Assembly (NCBI RefSeq): GCF_017094465.1
Contig: NZ_CP064791.1
Span: forward strand, 1,922,001 to 1,986,000
DNA: 64,000 nucleotides
Direction of reading: 5' to 3'
Source: Halapricum desulfuricans
Lineage (GTDB): Archaea > Halobacteriota > Halobacteria > Halobacteriales > Haloarculaceae
How positions within the stretch are numbered: the first letter of the stretch is position 1; every line of letters starts with the position of its first letter. This document shows positions 8,096 to 16,838 of this stretch, in pieces. Made by a program: the position numbers and the translations under genes. The notes below the pieces were generated by a model, which saw only the letters and a program-made list of their open reading frames with translations, had not been told where the DNA came from and searched no databases.

Positions 8096-11000
8096 TCAGC
8101 ACTCGCTCCAGCCGCAGTTCTCGCAGGTCTTGCAGCCCTCGGAGTAGTACAGTGACATCGACCCACACTCGGGACACTCGGGGCTTTCGCCCTTGTCGAT
8201 CAGTTCCTGCTGATCGCCGGTGGTCGTCTCCTGGGCGGCCGCCGCCCCGCCGTCAGTCGAGCGGGATTCGGTAGGCACTTCGGCCTCGCCCTCTTCGACC
8301 TCGTCCTCGAGTTCGGTGAGGTTCTGCTGCTGGGGATAGGCGCGCTCGATGTCGTCGTCGAGATACCGGCGCATCGCGGTGCCGATGGCGTCCGGGATTG
8401 ACTGGATCTGCTCGCCTTTGTCCCAGGCGACCTTCGGCGAGCGGATGCCCTGGAGTTCGTCGGCGATCTCGTCGGGATCGACGCCGCTGCGTAGTGCCGT
8501 CGAGATCGTCTTGGCGAGCGCTTCGGTGAACGAGGCGGTGAAGCCGCCCGAGTTGCCGATGTTGGCGAACAGTTCGAACGGTCGGCCATTCTCGTCCTCG
8601 TTGATGTTGACGTACAGCTTCCCGTAGCCGGTGTCGATCCGCTGGGTGACGCCGTGGAGCACGTCCGGCCGCGAGCGCTTCTGCGCGTACTCGTCCACAT
8701 CGCCGTCAGCGACATCGAGAATCTCCGCGATGGACTCGTCCAGCGCCGCCTGGACCTCCTCGCTCTCGAGGAAGCCCTCGATGCCGTCGAAGACCTCCTC
8801 GATCCGCGCGACGATCTCACCCTCGTCCATGTCGGCGAATTCGGCGTTCTGGGCGCGCGTGGTCAGCACCTGCTTGGAGCGGGTGCCGTCGCGGTAGTAG
8901 GTGACGCCCTTGCCGCCGTGCTCGTAGATGTACTCGAAGGCCTCCTTGGCGTCCTCGATGGTCGAGTCGTTGGGCGCGTTGACGGTCTTGGAAATCGCCG
9001 AGTCCACGCCGTCTTGGAGCGCACACTGGATCGAAGCGTGCTGTTTGGGGTCCAGGTCGCCAGTGGTGACGAACAACTCGCCGATGGCGTCGGGTACCGT
9101 CGTGAGACCGTCGATGCCGTCGAACTCGTTTGCGGCCATCTGCTCTTGGGCCTCCTTCTTGACGGCCTCGACGTCGAGGTCGTTCTCCTCCAGCGTCCGG
9201 AGGAAGTAATCGTCGAACTCCACGAGCATCTCATCGCCCTGCACGTCGTCGGAGACGTTCTTGTAGTAGGCGACGTTGTAGATGGGCTCACAGCCGCCAG
9301 TGGTGTTGCCGACCATCGAAGTCGTCCCCGTCGGGGCGATGGTCGTCGTGTTGTGGTTACGGATCGGGAATCCGTCTTCCCACTCCGCGGGATCGAGACC
9401 GGTGTGGTGCTCGAACCAGTCGGCGTATTCGGTAGGATCGGCGTACTTCGATTTCTCCCACTCGTCGAACGTGCCGCGCTCTTCGGCGAGTTCGTGTGAG
9501 GCCCACTTCGATTCGTGGTTGATGTGGACCATCAGCCGGTTGGCGATCTCGTTCGCCGGTTCGGTGCCGTACTGGACGCCCAGCTGGACGTACAGCTGTG
9601 CCAGGCCCATGATTCCCAGTCCGATCTTGCGCATCTCTCGGACCTTCTGCTCGATCTCCGGGACGGGGAAGTCGGACATCGTGACGACGTCTTCGAGGAA
9701 CCGGGTCCCCATCTCGATGCGGTGATCGAACGCGTCCCAGTCGACGGCCCCCTCCAGGAACGCCTCGACGGCCTCGTCCGTCGAGTCGTACTCGTCGGCG
9801 TGAGCCGCCGACCAGACTCGCCAGTCGGGTGCATCCTCGTCGACGAGCGTCGAGAGGTTGATGTGTCCGAGGTTGCAGGCCTCGTACTCCTCCAGCGGCT
9901 GCTCGCCGCAGGGATTTGTTGCAAGCATTCGGTGGTCTGGATTTTTATCCACATCGAACGAATGTTCCTCGTTTGCGCGTTCGAGGTAGACGACGCCGGG
10001 TTCGCCGTTCTCGTGTGCGCCCTGAATGATGTGGTCCCAGAGCTCCGCAGCGGGAACCGACAGTTCCTCGCCGACCTCCACGTACTCGCCGAGGCCGAAC
10101 ATGTCGTACAGCTCCTTGGTTTCCTCGGTCGTGACGTGGGGTTCGCCCGTTCGAGGGTTGGTGAAGGTGAATTCCTCGCCTGCCTTCAACGCCTCCATAA
10201 AGTCGTCGGTGATCCCGACGGAGATATTGAAATTCGACAGATGGCCTTCGACGGCGTTGCGGAGATGTTCGGGGACCTTCCCGTCCTCGTCAATCAACTC
10301 GCGGGCCTCTTCGAGGGCGTCCTCGAAGGAGTTGTGGGTGAAGTCGTCGGGGTCGTTCAGCCGCAGCGTCTCCGCAAGCGAGACGTCCTTGTTCTTCGCG
10401 TGGATGAACTGGATGACATCCGGATGGGAGACCCGCATGACGCCCATCTGAGCACCGCGCCGAGCACCGCCCTGGGCGATGGTCTCACACATCTGGTCGT
10501 AGGTCCGCATAAACGTGATCGGACCGGAGGCGATCCCGCCGGTCGAGCCGACGGCGTCGCCGTACGGGCGCAGCTTCCAGAAGGCATAGCCCATGCCACC
10601 GCCGCTCTGGAACACCTGTGCGGCCTCCTTTGCGGTCTGGTGGATGTCGTCGATATCGTCCTCGGGGGAGTCGACGAAGCAGGCCGACAGTTGCTGGAGT
10701 TCGTCGCCGGCGTTCATCAGTGTCGGCGAGTTCGGCATGAAGGAGAGGTGCTCCATCATGTCCTGGTACTCCGTGGCGACGGATTCGACGTGTTCGCGGA
10801 TCTCCACGGGAAGCTCGGGGACGATCGTCTCGTAGGCGAACTTGTTGACGTTGTACCGCGTCAGCGTCGTCTCGGCGTCGTCGTCGACGGAAGTCCCCTT
10901 CCCGAAGACCTCCTCGGCGAGCTCGTCCCGGCGGGGATGGTCGGGTTTAAGCTGGTCAGGGGTGACCGTGATCTCGGTGTCTTCCTTGCGAGCCTCGAAG

Positions 11001-11209
11001 ACGGCCTCCGCCAGTGCGACGTTTTTCGCGACGCGTTCGAAGAGATCGTCCTGGGACTCGATCAGGTCGCCATCGGCGTCTTTCCGGAGGTAGCGAGCAG
11101 GGAGAATATTGTGATAGGCGTTGGCGGTGAGTCGCTCCTCCAGGGTGTCGCCTGTCGTGCGCTTGATCGGCAGCGAGATCTCGTCCGCGGAGAGGTCCGG
11201 CTGGCTCAC
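8096..11209 (-). CDS. nrdJ: Adenosylcobalamin-dependent ribonucleoside reductase (class II)
   Basis: 1037 residues from a GTG at 11209. Conserved RNR features: an SACFVDSPEDDIDDIHQT segment, GGMGYAFWKLRPYGDAVG, the active-site loop NPCGEQPLEEYEACNLG, and APTGTTSMVGNTTGG near residue 640. The extreme C-terminus carries CPECG...CKTCENCGWSEC, a zinc-ribbon/redox Cys cluster used by class II enzymes to re-reduce the active site. It makes deoxynucleotides using coenzyme B12, without oxygen dependence. No intein was seen although RNR genes often carry them. Single gene with its own upstream region. Confidence 0.96.
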   Translation of the reverse strand: MSQPDLSADEISLPIKRTTGDTLEERLTANAYHNILPARYLRKDADGDLIESQDDLFERVAKNVALAEAVFEARKEDTEITVTPDQLKPDHPRRDELAEEVFGKGTSVDDDAETTLTRYNVNKFAYETIVPELPVEIREHVESVATEYQDMMEHLSFMPNSPTLMNAGDELQQLSACFVDSPEDDIDDIHQTAKEAAQVFQSGGGMGYAFWKLRPYGDAVGSTGGIASGPITFMRTYDQMCETIAQGGARRGAQMGVMRVSHPDVIQFIHAKNKDVSLAETLRLNDPDDFTHNSFEDALEEARELIDEDGKVPEHLRNAVEGHLSNFNISVGITDDFMEALKAGEEFTFTNPRTGEPHVTTEETKELYDMFGLGEYVEVGEELSVPAAELWDHIIQGAHENGEPGVVYLERANEEHSFDVDKNPDHRMLATNPCGEQPLEEYEACNLGHINLSTLVDEDAPDWRVWSAAHADEYDSTDEAVEAFLEGAVDWDAFDHRIEMGTRFLEDVVTMSDFPVPEIEQKVREMRKIGLGIMGLAQLYVQLGVQYGTEPANEIANRLMVHINHESKWASHELAEERGTFDEWEKSKYADPTEYADWFEHHTGLDPAEWEDGFPIRNHNTTTIAPTGTTSMVGNTTGGCEPIYNVAYYKNVSDDVQGDEMLVEFDDYFLRTLEENDLDVEAVKKEAQEQMAANEFDGIDGLTTVPDAIGELFVTTGDLDPKQHASIQCALQDGVDSAISKTVNAPNDSTIEDAKEAFEYIYEHGGKGVTYYRDGTRSKQVLTTRAQNAEFADMDEGEIVARIEEVFDGIEGFLESEEVQAALDESIAEILDVADGDVDEYAQKRSRPDVLHGVTQRIDTGYGKLYVNINEDENGRPFELFANIGNSGGFTASFTEALAKTISTALRSGVDPDEIADELQGIRSPKVAWDKGEQIQSIPDAIGTAMRRYLDDDIERAYPQQQNLTELEDEVEEGEAEVPTESRSTDGGAAAAQETTTGDQQELIDKGESPECPECGSMSLYYSEGCKTCENCGWSEC

Positions 11210-11763
11210 GCGTCAGCCCCCCTGACGATGTCGCCCCGTCGTCGGTCGATACGTCCGGCGAAATGCGTACTCGTTTGTATCATTTGTAGCGGAAATCTGT
11301 TACTCGCCGATGCCACATTAAGGCGTCGGCTCCGTTACGTCGGTGTTTTCTCCGTCAGCACAGATGTCACTATTCATAACTTTCTCGGCCGCAGTGACGC
11401 CTGGTGGGTACTCCGCGTACGCTCGTATGGAATGTGTGGATCCTATTAATGGTGTCTAAACCGAAGTGAAAGTGAAATCCGGCGGAATCGATTCCGACGT
11501 TATCCGGCGGTCCCCAGGCGAAACGGAACGGTGTTTTCAGGTGGAGAGTGCCGTCAGCACCGGCGTGAGAGCCACAACAGAGCGCTACTCGGTATTGGTC
11601 GCGCTCCAGGTGTGTACGATGGTGCAGGCGGCGACCGTTGCCAGCAGACCGAGGAGTACGAGCTGGATTGCCCACGTCTATAGTCCGAAGAGCTACCAAG
11701 AATACCACAACAGGAGAGTACGGATGCGCACGGCTTTTGATTACGACAGCGTCGCGGACGCCG
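11210..11763. other. Intergenic region upstream of nrdJ
   Basis: About 550 bases between nrdJ and the HTH-10 regulator. I find no full gene. On the minus strand around 11590-11700 a short frame reads WAIQLVLLGLLATVAACTIVHTW, a convincing membrane helix, but stop codons interrupt it upstream and no start codon is present: possibly a decayed membrane-protein gene. The nrdJ promoter must lie in 11210-11300, but no unambiguous TATA box is seen. Confidence 0.5.
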
Positions 11764-12444
11764 TCACAGCCGAGTGCTGCGCGACTGCGTCGTGTCGAGT
11801 TCGGCCACATCCGAGAGCGCCTGCTGACCGAGCCGTTTCATCGCCCGCCGGATCCTGGCAGAGACCGCCTGATCGGAGACGCCAAGTTCGTCGGCCAGTT
11901 CGACCATCGTCGTCCGTCGCGGCACGTCGAAGTATCCGCGCTCCAGCGCGAGGGCGATCGTCTGGCGCTGGCAGGGAGTGAGCAACGCACTCGTCTGTCC
12001 GCCGGCCGATTCATGGACAACGCGTTCGATCGAAATCGACACGTCTTGCTCGGAACAGCGTCGCTGAAAGTGATTGACGTCGTCGTGTGTGTCAAATCGG
12101 AGGTCGAAGTACCACCGGTTCGCGACCCCCCTGGCTCGCAGCACGGCGGCGTCAACCTCGCCGAGACACCGCAAGAACGGATCGGTCTTTGGCTGCCAGT
12201 TGACACGATACAGGCACTCCCCGTTTTCGCGCTGCAGGAAGCGGAACGACTCGGCAATCGAATGGCGCTGCATCGCTCCTTCGAAGGTTGCCTGATCAGG
12301 CACGTTCACCCACACGTACGAGAACAATCCGTCACCGATCGGCACGACCCGGTCGAATCGAATCCGGATCTCGGGGGCGATATCCAGAAGGCTCCCGAAT
12401 GAGAGATCCGAACCCGGAATCGAAAGCTCCAGGACGATACTCAT
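11764..12444 (-). CDS. HTH-10 (bacterio-opsin activator type) transcription regulator
   Basis: 226 residues. The C-terminal 60 residues hold the HTH-10 signature: LTPCQRQTIALALERGYFDVPRRTTM, then ELADELGVSDQAVSARIRRAMKRL, ending near residue 205. The N-terminal part is the usual haloarchaeal sensor-like domain without PAS motifs. Such proteins are DNA-binding regulators whose ligand is rarely known. It lies 156 bases downstream of trpG in the same direction, but a TATA-like GGATTTATAACTA at about 12555 suggests its own promoter. Confidence 0.87.
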   Translation of the reverse strand: MSIVLELSIPGSDLSFGSLLDIAPEIRIRFDRVVPIGDGLFSYVWVNVPDQATFEGAMQRHSIAESFRFLQRENGECLYRVNWQPKTDPFLRCLGEVDAAVLRARGVANRWYFDLRFDTHDDVNHFQRRCSEQDVSISIERVVHESAGGQTSALLTPCQRQTIALALERGYFDVPRRTTMVELADELGVSDQAVSARIRRAMKRLGQQALSDVAELDTTQSRSTRL

Positions 12445-12600
12445 CGTTCACCCGCTGTTGACCCCCCGATGAACTGACGGCGGTTCGGCACATCAAATAC
12501 CGAATTCAGTGCTGTTCTCCCCATCCCATTGTCAACTGGACACACGCATTAGTTATAAATCCTATAGTTCCGGCGAACCTCTCACCTAGTCAGCGCCTCG

Positions 12601-13215
12601 CTACTGCCGACGAGCGACGACATCCAGGAAATTGCGGATCAGATCGTGCCCGACCGCAGTCAGGACGGACTCGGGGTGGAACTGGACCGCTTCGAGGGGA
12701 TACTCGCGGTGGCGAATCCCCATAACGAGTTCAGTACCGTCGTCGGTCTCGGTGGTCGCCGTTACCTCGAAGGAGTCGGGCACGTCAGTCGCGATCAGCG
12801 AGTGATAGCGTCCGCCCTGGAATCCCTGATCGAGGCCCGCGAACACGCCGTCGCCGTCGTGGTCGATCGGGAACGCCTTGCCGTGGATCGGGTCGGGCGC
12901 GCGACCGACCGAACCGCCGTAGGCATAGACGGCCGTCTCCAGGCCGAGGCAGACGCCCAGCGTCGGCACCTCGGGGCTGATCTCTCTGAGGACATCAGCG
13001 GAGACACCGACATCGCGGTCGTTTTTCGGATGGCCGGGCCCGGGAGAGATGACGATCGCGTCGGGATCGACCGAACGGACCTCCGCCAGGGAGGCGGTGT
13101 TGCGGAGTACCTCGGTCTCGGCGTGCTCGCTGGTGTACTCGACGAGGTTGTAGGTGAACGAATCGAAGTTGTCGATGAACAGCACCTGTGCGCCCTCGGC
13201 GGTGGTCGCGCTCAT
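12601..13215 (-). CDS. trpG: Anthranilate synthase component II (glutamine amidotransferase)
   Basis: 204-residue class I amidotransferase. Catalytic Cys in TLGVCLGLE (near residue 92), His-Glu in AVQFHPES near the C-terminus, and DNFDSFTYNLV at the start. It provides ammonia from glutamine to TrpE to make anthranilate. Last gene of trpDFEG, overlapping trpE by 4 bases (ATGA). The amidotransferase could also serve folate synthesis (PabA), but the operon makes tryptophan the best call. Confidence 0.94.
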   Translation of the reverse strand: MSATTAEGAQVLFIDNFDSFTYNLVEYTSEHAETEVLRNTASLAEVRSVDPDAIVISPGPGHPKNDRDVGVSADVLREISPEVPTLGVCLGLETAVYAYGGSVGRAPDPIHGKAFPIDHDGDGVFAGLDQGFQGGRYHSLIATDVPDSFEVTATTETDDGTELVMGIRHREYPLEAVQFHPESVLTAVGHDLIRNFLDVVARRQ

Positions 13216-14903
13216 ACGATACCCTCCCCGGACTCGGCCCGAATCGTCTCGATAGCGTCGATGACTCCCTGCATCTTGTTTTCGGTCTCCTCGTACTCGC
13301 GTGCGGGCACTGAGTCGGCGACGATCCCGGCCCCGGCCTGGACGGTGATCCGGTCAGCCGTAGCGGTGTCGGCGGCTTTCGATGGGGTCGTGGCGGCGTC
13401 TCCCGACGTGTCCGCAGTGGCAGGTACCGGCTGATCGGCCTCGATCGTCGCCGAGCGGATGACGATCGCGAAGTCGGCGTCGCCGTCCCAGGAGACGTAG
13501 CCGACGCCACCGCCGTACAGCCCGCGCGGCGCGCGCTCGAGATCGTCGATGATCTCCATCGCACGGATCTTCGGTGCACCCGAAAGTGTCCCGGCCGGGA
13601 ACGTCGCCCGGACTGCGTCGAAGGCATCGGACTCCCCTGCCAGAGTACCCGTCACTGTCGATTCGATGTGCTGGACGTGGCTGTATTTCAGGACGTTCAT
13701 AAACTCCTCGACGCGAACCGATCCCGGTTCGGCGACTCGCCGAACGTCGTTGCGGCCGAGGTCGACGAGCATCGTGTGTTCGGCCCGTTCTTTGCCGTCG
13801 GCCAGCATCTCGCCGGCCAGGCGGCGATCCTCGACGGGGCTCGTCCCTCGCGGGCAGGTGCCCGCGATCGGGTTGACCATCACGCGATCACCGTCGACCG
13901 AAACCAGCGTCTCCGGACTGGCACCGACGACGGTCAACTCGTCGTGGTCGAGCAGGTACATGTACGGCGAGGGATTGATCGAACGCAACGCGTCGTACAA
14001 CCCGAGCGGATCGACGTCGCCGTACAGCTCCCGCTTGCGGGAGATGACGCCCTGGTAGATGTCGCCGTCCAGCACCGACTCTTTAGCCGAGCGGACGGCG
14101 TCCTCGTACTCGTCCTGTGGGCCCGCAGTCGCCGCTCGCTGATCGAACCCGTCGGTCGAGAGATCGGCCGCGTCCGCGAGCAGGTTTCCGACCCGGTCGG
14201 CCTCGGCCGCGAGTTCGTCGTACCGAGCGGCTGCGTCGTGGCCGGGCCCCAAAAGCGGCGTCGCCACGAGCGAGACGGTCTCCTCTGCGTGGTCGAACAC
14301 GAGCGTCTTGGTCGTGAGGACGAACTGGGCGTCGGGGAACCGCGAATCGGGCCGGTCGAGTCCGACCTCGTCGAGCCAGAGGTCGTAGACGGCGTCGTAG
14401 GCCAGAAATCCGACGAGCCCGCCTTCCAGTAGCTGGCGGTCGTGCTCGGGGAACCCCCGGAGCTCGGCGTCGGGCAGACACGCACGGAGACTATCGAGGA
14501 CGTCCCCACCGTTGGGCGCGAGCAGGTCGTCGTAGCGGTGGTCGAAAACCTCGACAGTGGTCTCCTCCTCGACGGTGACCACGCCGACCGGGTCGTAGCC
14601 GACGAAGGAGTACCGGGCGTGGCGGTCGTCCGGCGTCGGCGCGAACGCTCCGTCGGGATCGCTGGAGGCGACCTTCTCGGCGCTTTCCAGCAGGAACGTG
14701 TAGTCGGCCCCTTCGGCGTCGCTCGTCCGGCCGGTGAGCGCGGCGTAGGCCGCTAGCGGGTCGATATCGACGTCGAGGTCGGTCTCGACCCGGACCACGG
14801 CCGGCCGGTCGCCGGCGGCCAGGTCAGCGAACGACTCGCGCGTGCGGTCGAACGGCGCCGCACCCTCGCGAGGCGTCTCCGAAATGCCCTCCGCGTCGGT
14901 CAT
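13212..14903 (-). CDS. trpE: Anthranilate synthase component I
   Basis: 563 residues, chorismate-binding enzyme: PYMYLLDHDELTVVGASPE, NPIAGTCPRG, ERAEHTMLVDLGRNDVRRV, and FPAGTLSGAPKIRAME are standard motifs. Converts chorismate and ammonia to anthranilate. Near the C-terminus, between IRSATIEAD and RITVQAGAGIVADS, sits a low-complexity insertion of about 30 residues rich in Ala, Thr and Asp that is not part of the family core. The start ATG overlaps the trpF stop (ATGA), and its stop overlaps trpG the same way. Confidence 0.95.
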   Translation of the reverse strand: MTDAEGISETPREGAAPFDRTRESFADLAAGDRPAVVRVETDLDVDIDPLAAYAALTGRTSDAEGADYTFLLESAEKVASSDPDGAFAPTPDDRHARYSFVGYDPVGVVTVEEETTVEVFDHRYDDLLAPNGGDVLDSLRACLPDAELRGFPEHDRQLLEGGLVGFLAYDAVYDLWLDEVGLDRPDSRFPDAQFVLTTKTLVFDHAEETVSLVATPLLGPGHDAAARYDELAAEADRVGNLLADAADLSTDGFDQRAATAGPQDEYEDAVRSAKESVLDGDIYQGVISRKRELYGDVDPLGLYDALRSINPSPYMYLLDHDELTVVGASPETLVSVDGDRVMVNPIAGTCPRGTSPVEDRRLAGEMLADGKERAEHTMLVDLGRNDVRRVAEPGSVRVEEFMNVLKYSHVQHIESTVTGTLAGESDAFDAVRATFPAGTLSGAPKIRAMEIIDDLERAPRGLYGGGVGYVSWDGDADFAIVIRSATIEADQPVPATADTSGDAATTPSKAADTATADRITVQAGAGIVADSVPAREYEETENKMQGVIDAIETIRAESGEGIV

Positions 14904-15535
14904 GGTACGACCCGGGCCCGGGTAGCCCGCTCGACAAACTGCTCGACTGCGTCGTGATCCTTGCGGCCGCCCTCGCGTTCGACGCCGCTGGCGACGTCGA
15001 CCGCAAACGGATCGACCGTCTCGACGGCCTCGGCGACGTTGCCGGGCGTGAGCCCGCCGGCCAGGATAACGGGCACGTCGAGGGAGTCGACGATCTCGCG
15101 AGTGCGCTCCCAGTCGTGGGTCTCGCCGGTGCCGCCGCCACCCTCGGCGTCGATCGAGTCGACGAGCAGCGCGTCAGCGGCCTCGGCATAGGCGTTCAGA
15201 TCCGTATCGGTCGGATCGACTGCGGCGATCACGTCGGCGGGCGCGTCCCCGAGCGTGGCGACCGCCTCGGGGTCGAGCCCGTGGACCTGGACGGCGTCGG
15301 GGCCAACCTGTTCGATCCGATCACGTGTTTCGGCCACGTCGGCGGGCATCGTCACGAGGACGGTCGAGACGAGCGGCGGAACCGTCTCCGCCAGTCGGGA
15401 CGCCTCGGCAAGTGGGATCCCACGGGGCGTTTCCACGGTGACGCCGGCGATCAGTCCGACGGCGTCGACGCCGGCCGAGACCGCAGCCGCGAGGTCGGCC
15501 TCGTCGGTGAACCCACAGACCTTGACCCGCGTCAT
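14900..15535 (-). CDS. trpF: Phosphoribosylanthranilate isomerase
   Basis: 211-residue TIM-barrel protein beginning MTRVKVCGFTDEADL, the KxCG start typical of TrpF, with catalytic Cys at position 7, and VILAGGLTPGNVAEAV near the phosphate-binding end. Carries out the third step of tryptophan synthesis, an Amadori rearrangement. Sits between trpD and trpE with 4-base overlaps on both sides. trpC, trpB and trpA are not in the window. Confidence 0.94.
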   Translation of the reverse strand: MTRVKVCGFTDEADLAAAVSAGVDAVGLIAGVTVETPRGIPLAEASRLAETVPPLVSTVLVTMPADVAETRDRIEQVGPDAVQVHGLDPEAVATLGDAPADVIAAVDPTDTDLNAYAEAADALLVDSIDAEGGGGTGETHDWERTREIVDSLDVPVILAGGLTPGNVAEAVETVDPFAVDVASGVEREGGRKDHDAVEQFVERATRARVVP

Positions 15536-16533
15536 GTGCTGGCCTCGCGGAGTTCGTCGAGCTTCTCGGCGGCCGCACCCGAATCGATAGCCTGGCGGGC
15601 GGCTTCGACGCCGTCTTCCAGGCTGCTGGCCTGGCCCGCGACGTAGACGGCGGCCCCGGCGTTCGCGAGGACGATGTCCTGTTTCGCGCTGTTGACCGAT
15701 CCCTCGACGATGCCCTCTAGATCCGCGGCGTTCTCGGCGGGCGTGCCACCTGCGACAGCAGCGATGTCGTGGCGATCGAGCCCCATATCCTCGGGCACGA
15801 GCGAGTACTGCTCGACGCCGCTTCCCTCGACTTCGGCGACGGTCGTCTCGTCGTGGACGGTGATCTCGTCCATGCCGGCCCCGTGGACGACTAGCGCGTG
15901 CTCGACGGGCATGCGCGCGAGAGCGTCGGCGATCAGCGGGACCAGGTCGTCGTCGTAGACCCCGAGCACCTGCGCGTCCGCCCCGGCGGGATTGGTCAGC
16001 GGCCCGAGCACGTTGAAGACCGTTTCGACGCCGAGTTCCTTGCGCGGACCGATGACGGCCTTCATCGCGGGGTGGAACTCCGGGGCGTGCATGTAGCCGA
16101 TGCCCAGCGATTCGACGTGCTCGCGGACGGATTCGGGGTCGCTTTCGAGCGTGACGCCGACCACTTCGAGCACGTCGGAACTACCGGAAGAAGAGGAGAC
16201 AGAGTAGTTGCCGTGCTTGGCGATCGGGACGCCCGCACCGGCAGCGACGATCGCAGCGGTCGTCGAAACGTTGATGGTGTCGTAATCGTCCCCGCCCGTG
16301 CCACAGGTGTCGACCAGCGGCGATCGATCGGGATCGATCGTCCGCGCGGCCTCGCGCATCCCCTGTGCGAAGCCCGCGATCTCGGCCTCCGTCTCGCCTT
16401 TCGCTCGCATCGCCGACAGGAGTGCCCCGATCTGTGCCTCCGTGGCGTCCTCGAAGACGGCCGTCGCCGCCGTCCGTGCTGCCTCGACTGTGAGATCTTC
16501 CCCGTCTGTGACGCGTTCGATGTATTCCTTCAT
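15532..16533 (-). CDS. trpD: Anthranilate phosphoribosyltransferase
   Basis: 333 residues from ATG at 16533 (MKEYIERV); an earlier in-frame start would include upstream regulatory bases. DTCGTGGDDYDTINVST is the phosphoribosyl-pyrophosphate loop, followed by KHGNYSVSSSSGSSDVLE and NPAGAD. Transfers phosphoribose to anthranilate, the second tryptophan step. First gene of the operon trpDFEG, the gene order known from Haloferax. A 14-bp palindrome lies 8 bases before the start. Confidence 0.95.
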   Translation of the reverse strand: MKEYIERVTDGEDLTVEAARTAATAVFEDATEAQIGALLSAMRAKGETEAEIAGFAQGMREAARTIDPDRSPLVDTCGTGGDDYDTINVSTTAAIVAAGAGVPIAKHGNYSVSSSSGSSDVLEVVGVTLESDPESVREHVESLGIGYMHAPEFHPAMKAVIGPRKELGVETVFNVLGPLTNPAGADAQVLGVYDDDLVPLIADALARMPVEHALVVHGAGMDEITVHDETTVAEVEGSGVEQYSLVPEDMGLDRHDIAAVAGGTPAENAADLEGIVEGSVNSAKQDIVLANAGAAVYVAGQASSLEDGVEAARQAIDSGAAAEKLDELREAST

Positions 16534-16540
16534 GATGGAC

Positions 16541-16554
16541 ACCAGTGAACTGGT
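16541..16554. promoter_or_regulatory. Palindrome before trpD
   Basis: ACCAGT-GA-ACTGGT, a perfect 6+6 inverted repeat beginning 8 bases upstream of the trpD ATG. On the minus strand a TATA-like GCTTAAG lies near 16584-16590, which would put the start of transcription close to the palindrome. This placement suits a repressor operator for the trp operon, but no bound protein can be named. Confidence 0.4.
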
Positions 16555-16719
16555 TCGTGTTGTAATGTACAAATCCGTTCATTGACTTAAGCGTGTCGGG
16601 AGAGAGCTCTGTGATCGACAGTACGATCATGCGTCACGTGGACAATCGCCGGACGCGGCGATCGTTTCGAAACCTTCAATTACCTCTGCCTGCAACGATG
16701 AGATGCGCTTGACCAGCGA

Positions 16720-16794
16720 GGGTTCGTGGTCTAGATCGGTTACGACACCTCCTTGACATGGAGGAGGCCGACGGTTCAAATCCGTCCGAACCCA
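16720..16794 (+). tRNA. tRNA-Val (GAC)
   Basis: 75-nt cloverleaf. The acceptor arms GGGTTCG (16720-16726) and CGAACCC (16787-16793) pair perfectly, with A as the discriminator base. The anticodon stem is CCTCC/GGAGG around loop TTGACAT, giving anticodon GAC (valine). The T arm holds GACGGTTCAAATCCGTC. CCA is not encoded beyond the first C/A. No intron is seen. The HNH gene ends 45 bases beyond it on the other strand. Confidence 0.95.
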
Positions 16795-16838
16795 TTCGCG
16801 ATTTTACACGCTTTCAGTTTCCGACGAAAGCGGCCGCT

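Noticed and set aside
9515-11449. Long open frame on the plus strand across nrdJ
   Set aside because: It mirrors nrdJ codons; a by-product of high GC with G/C third positions. No domain or start context.
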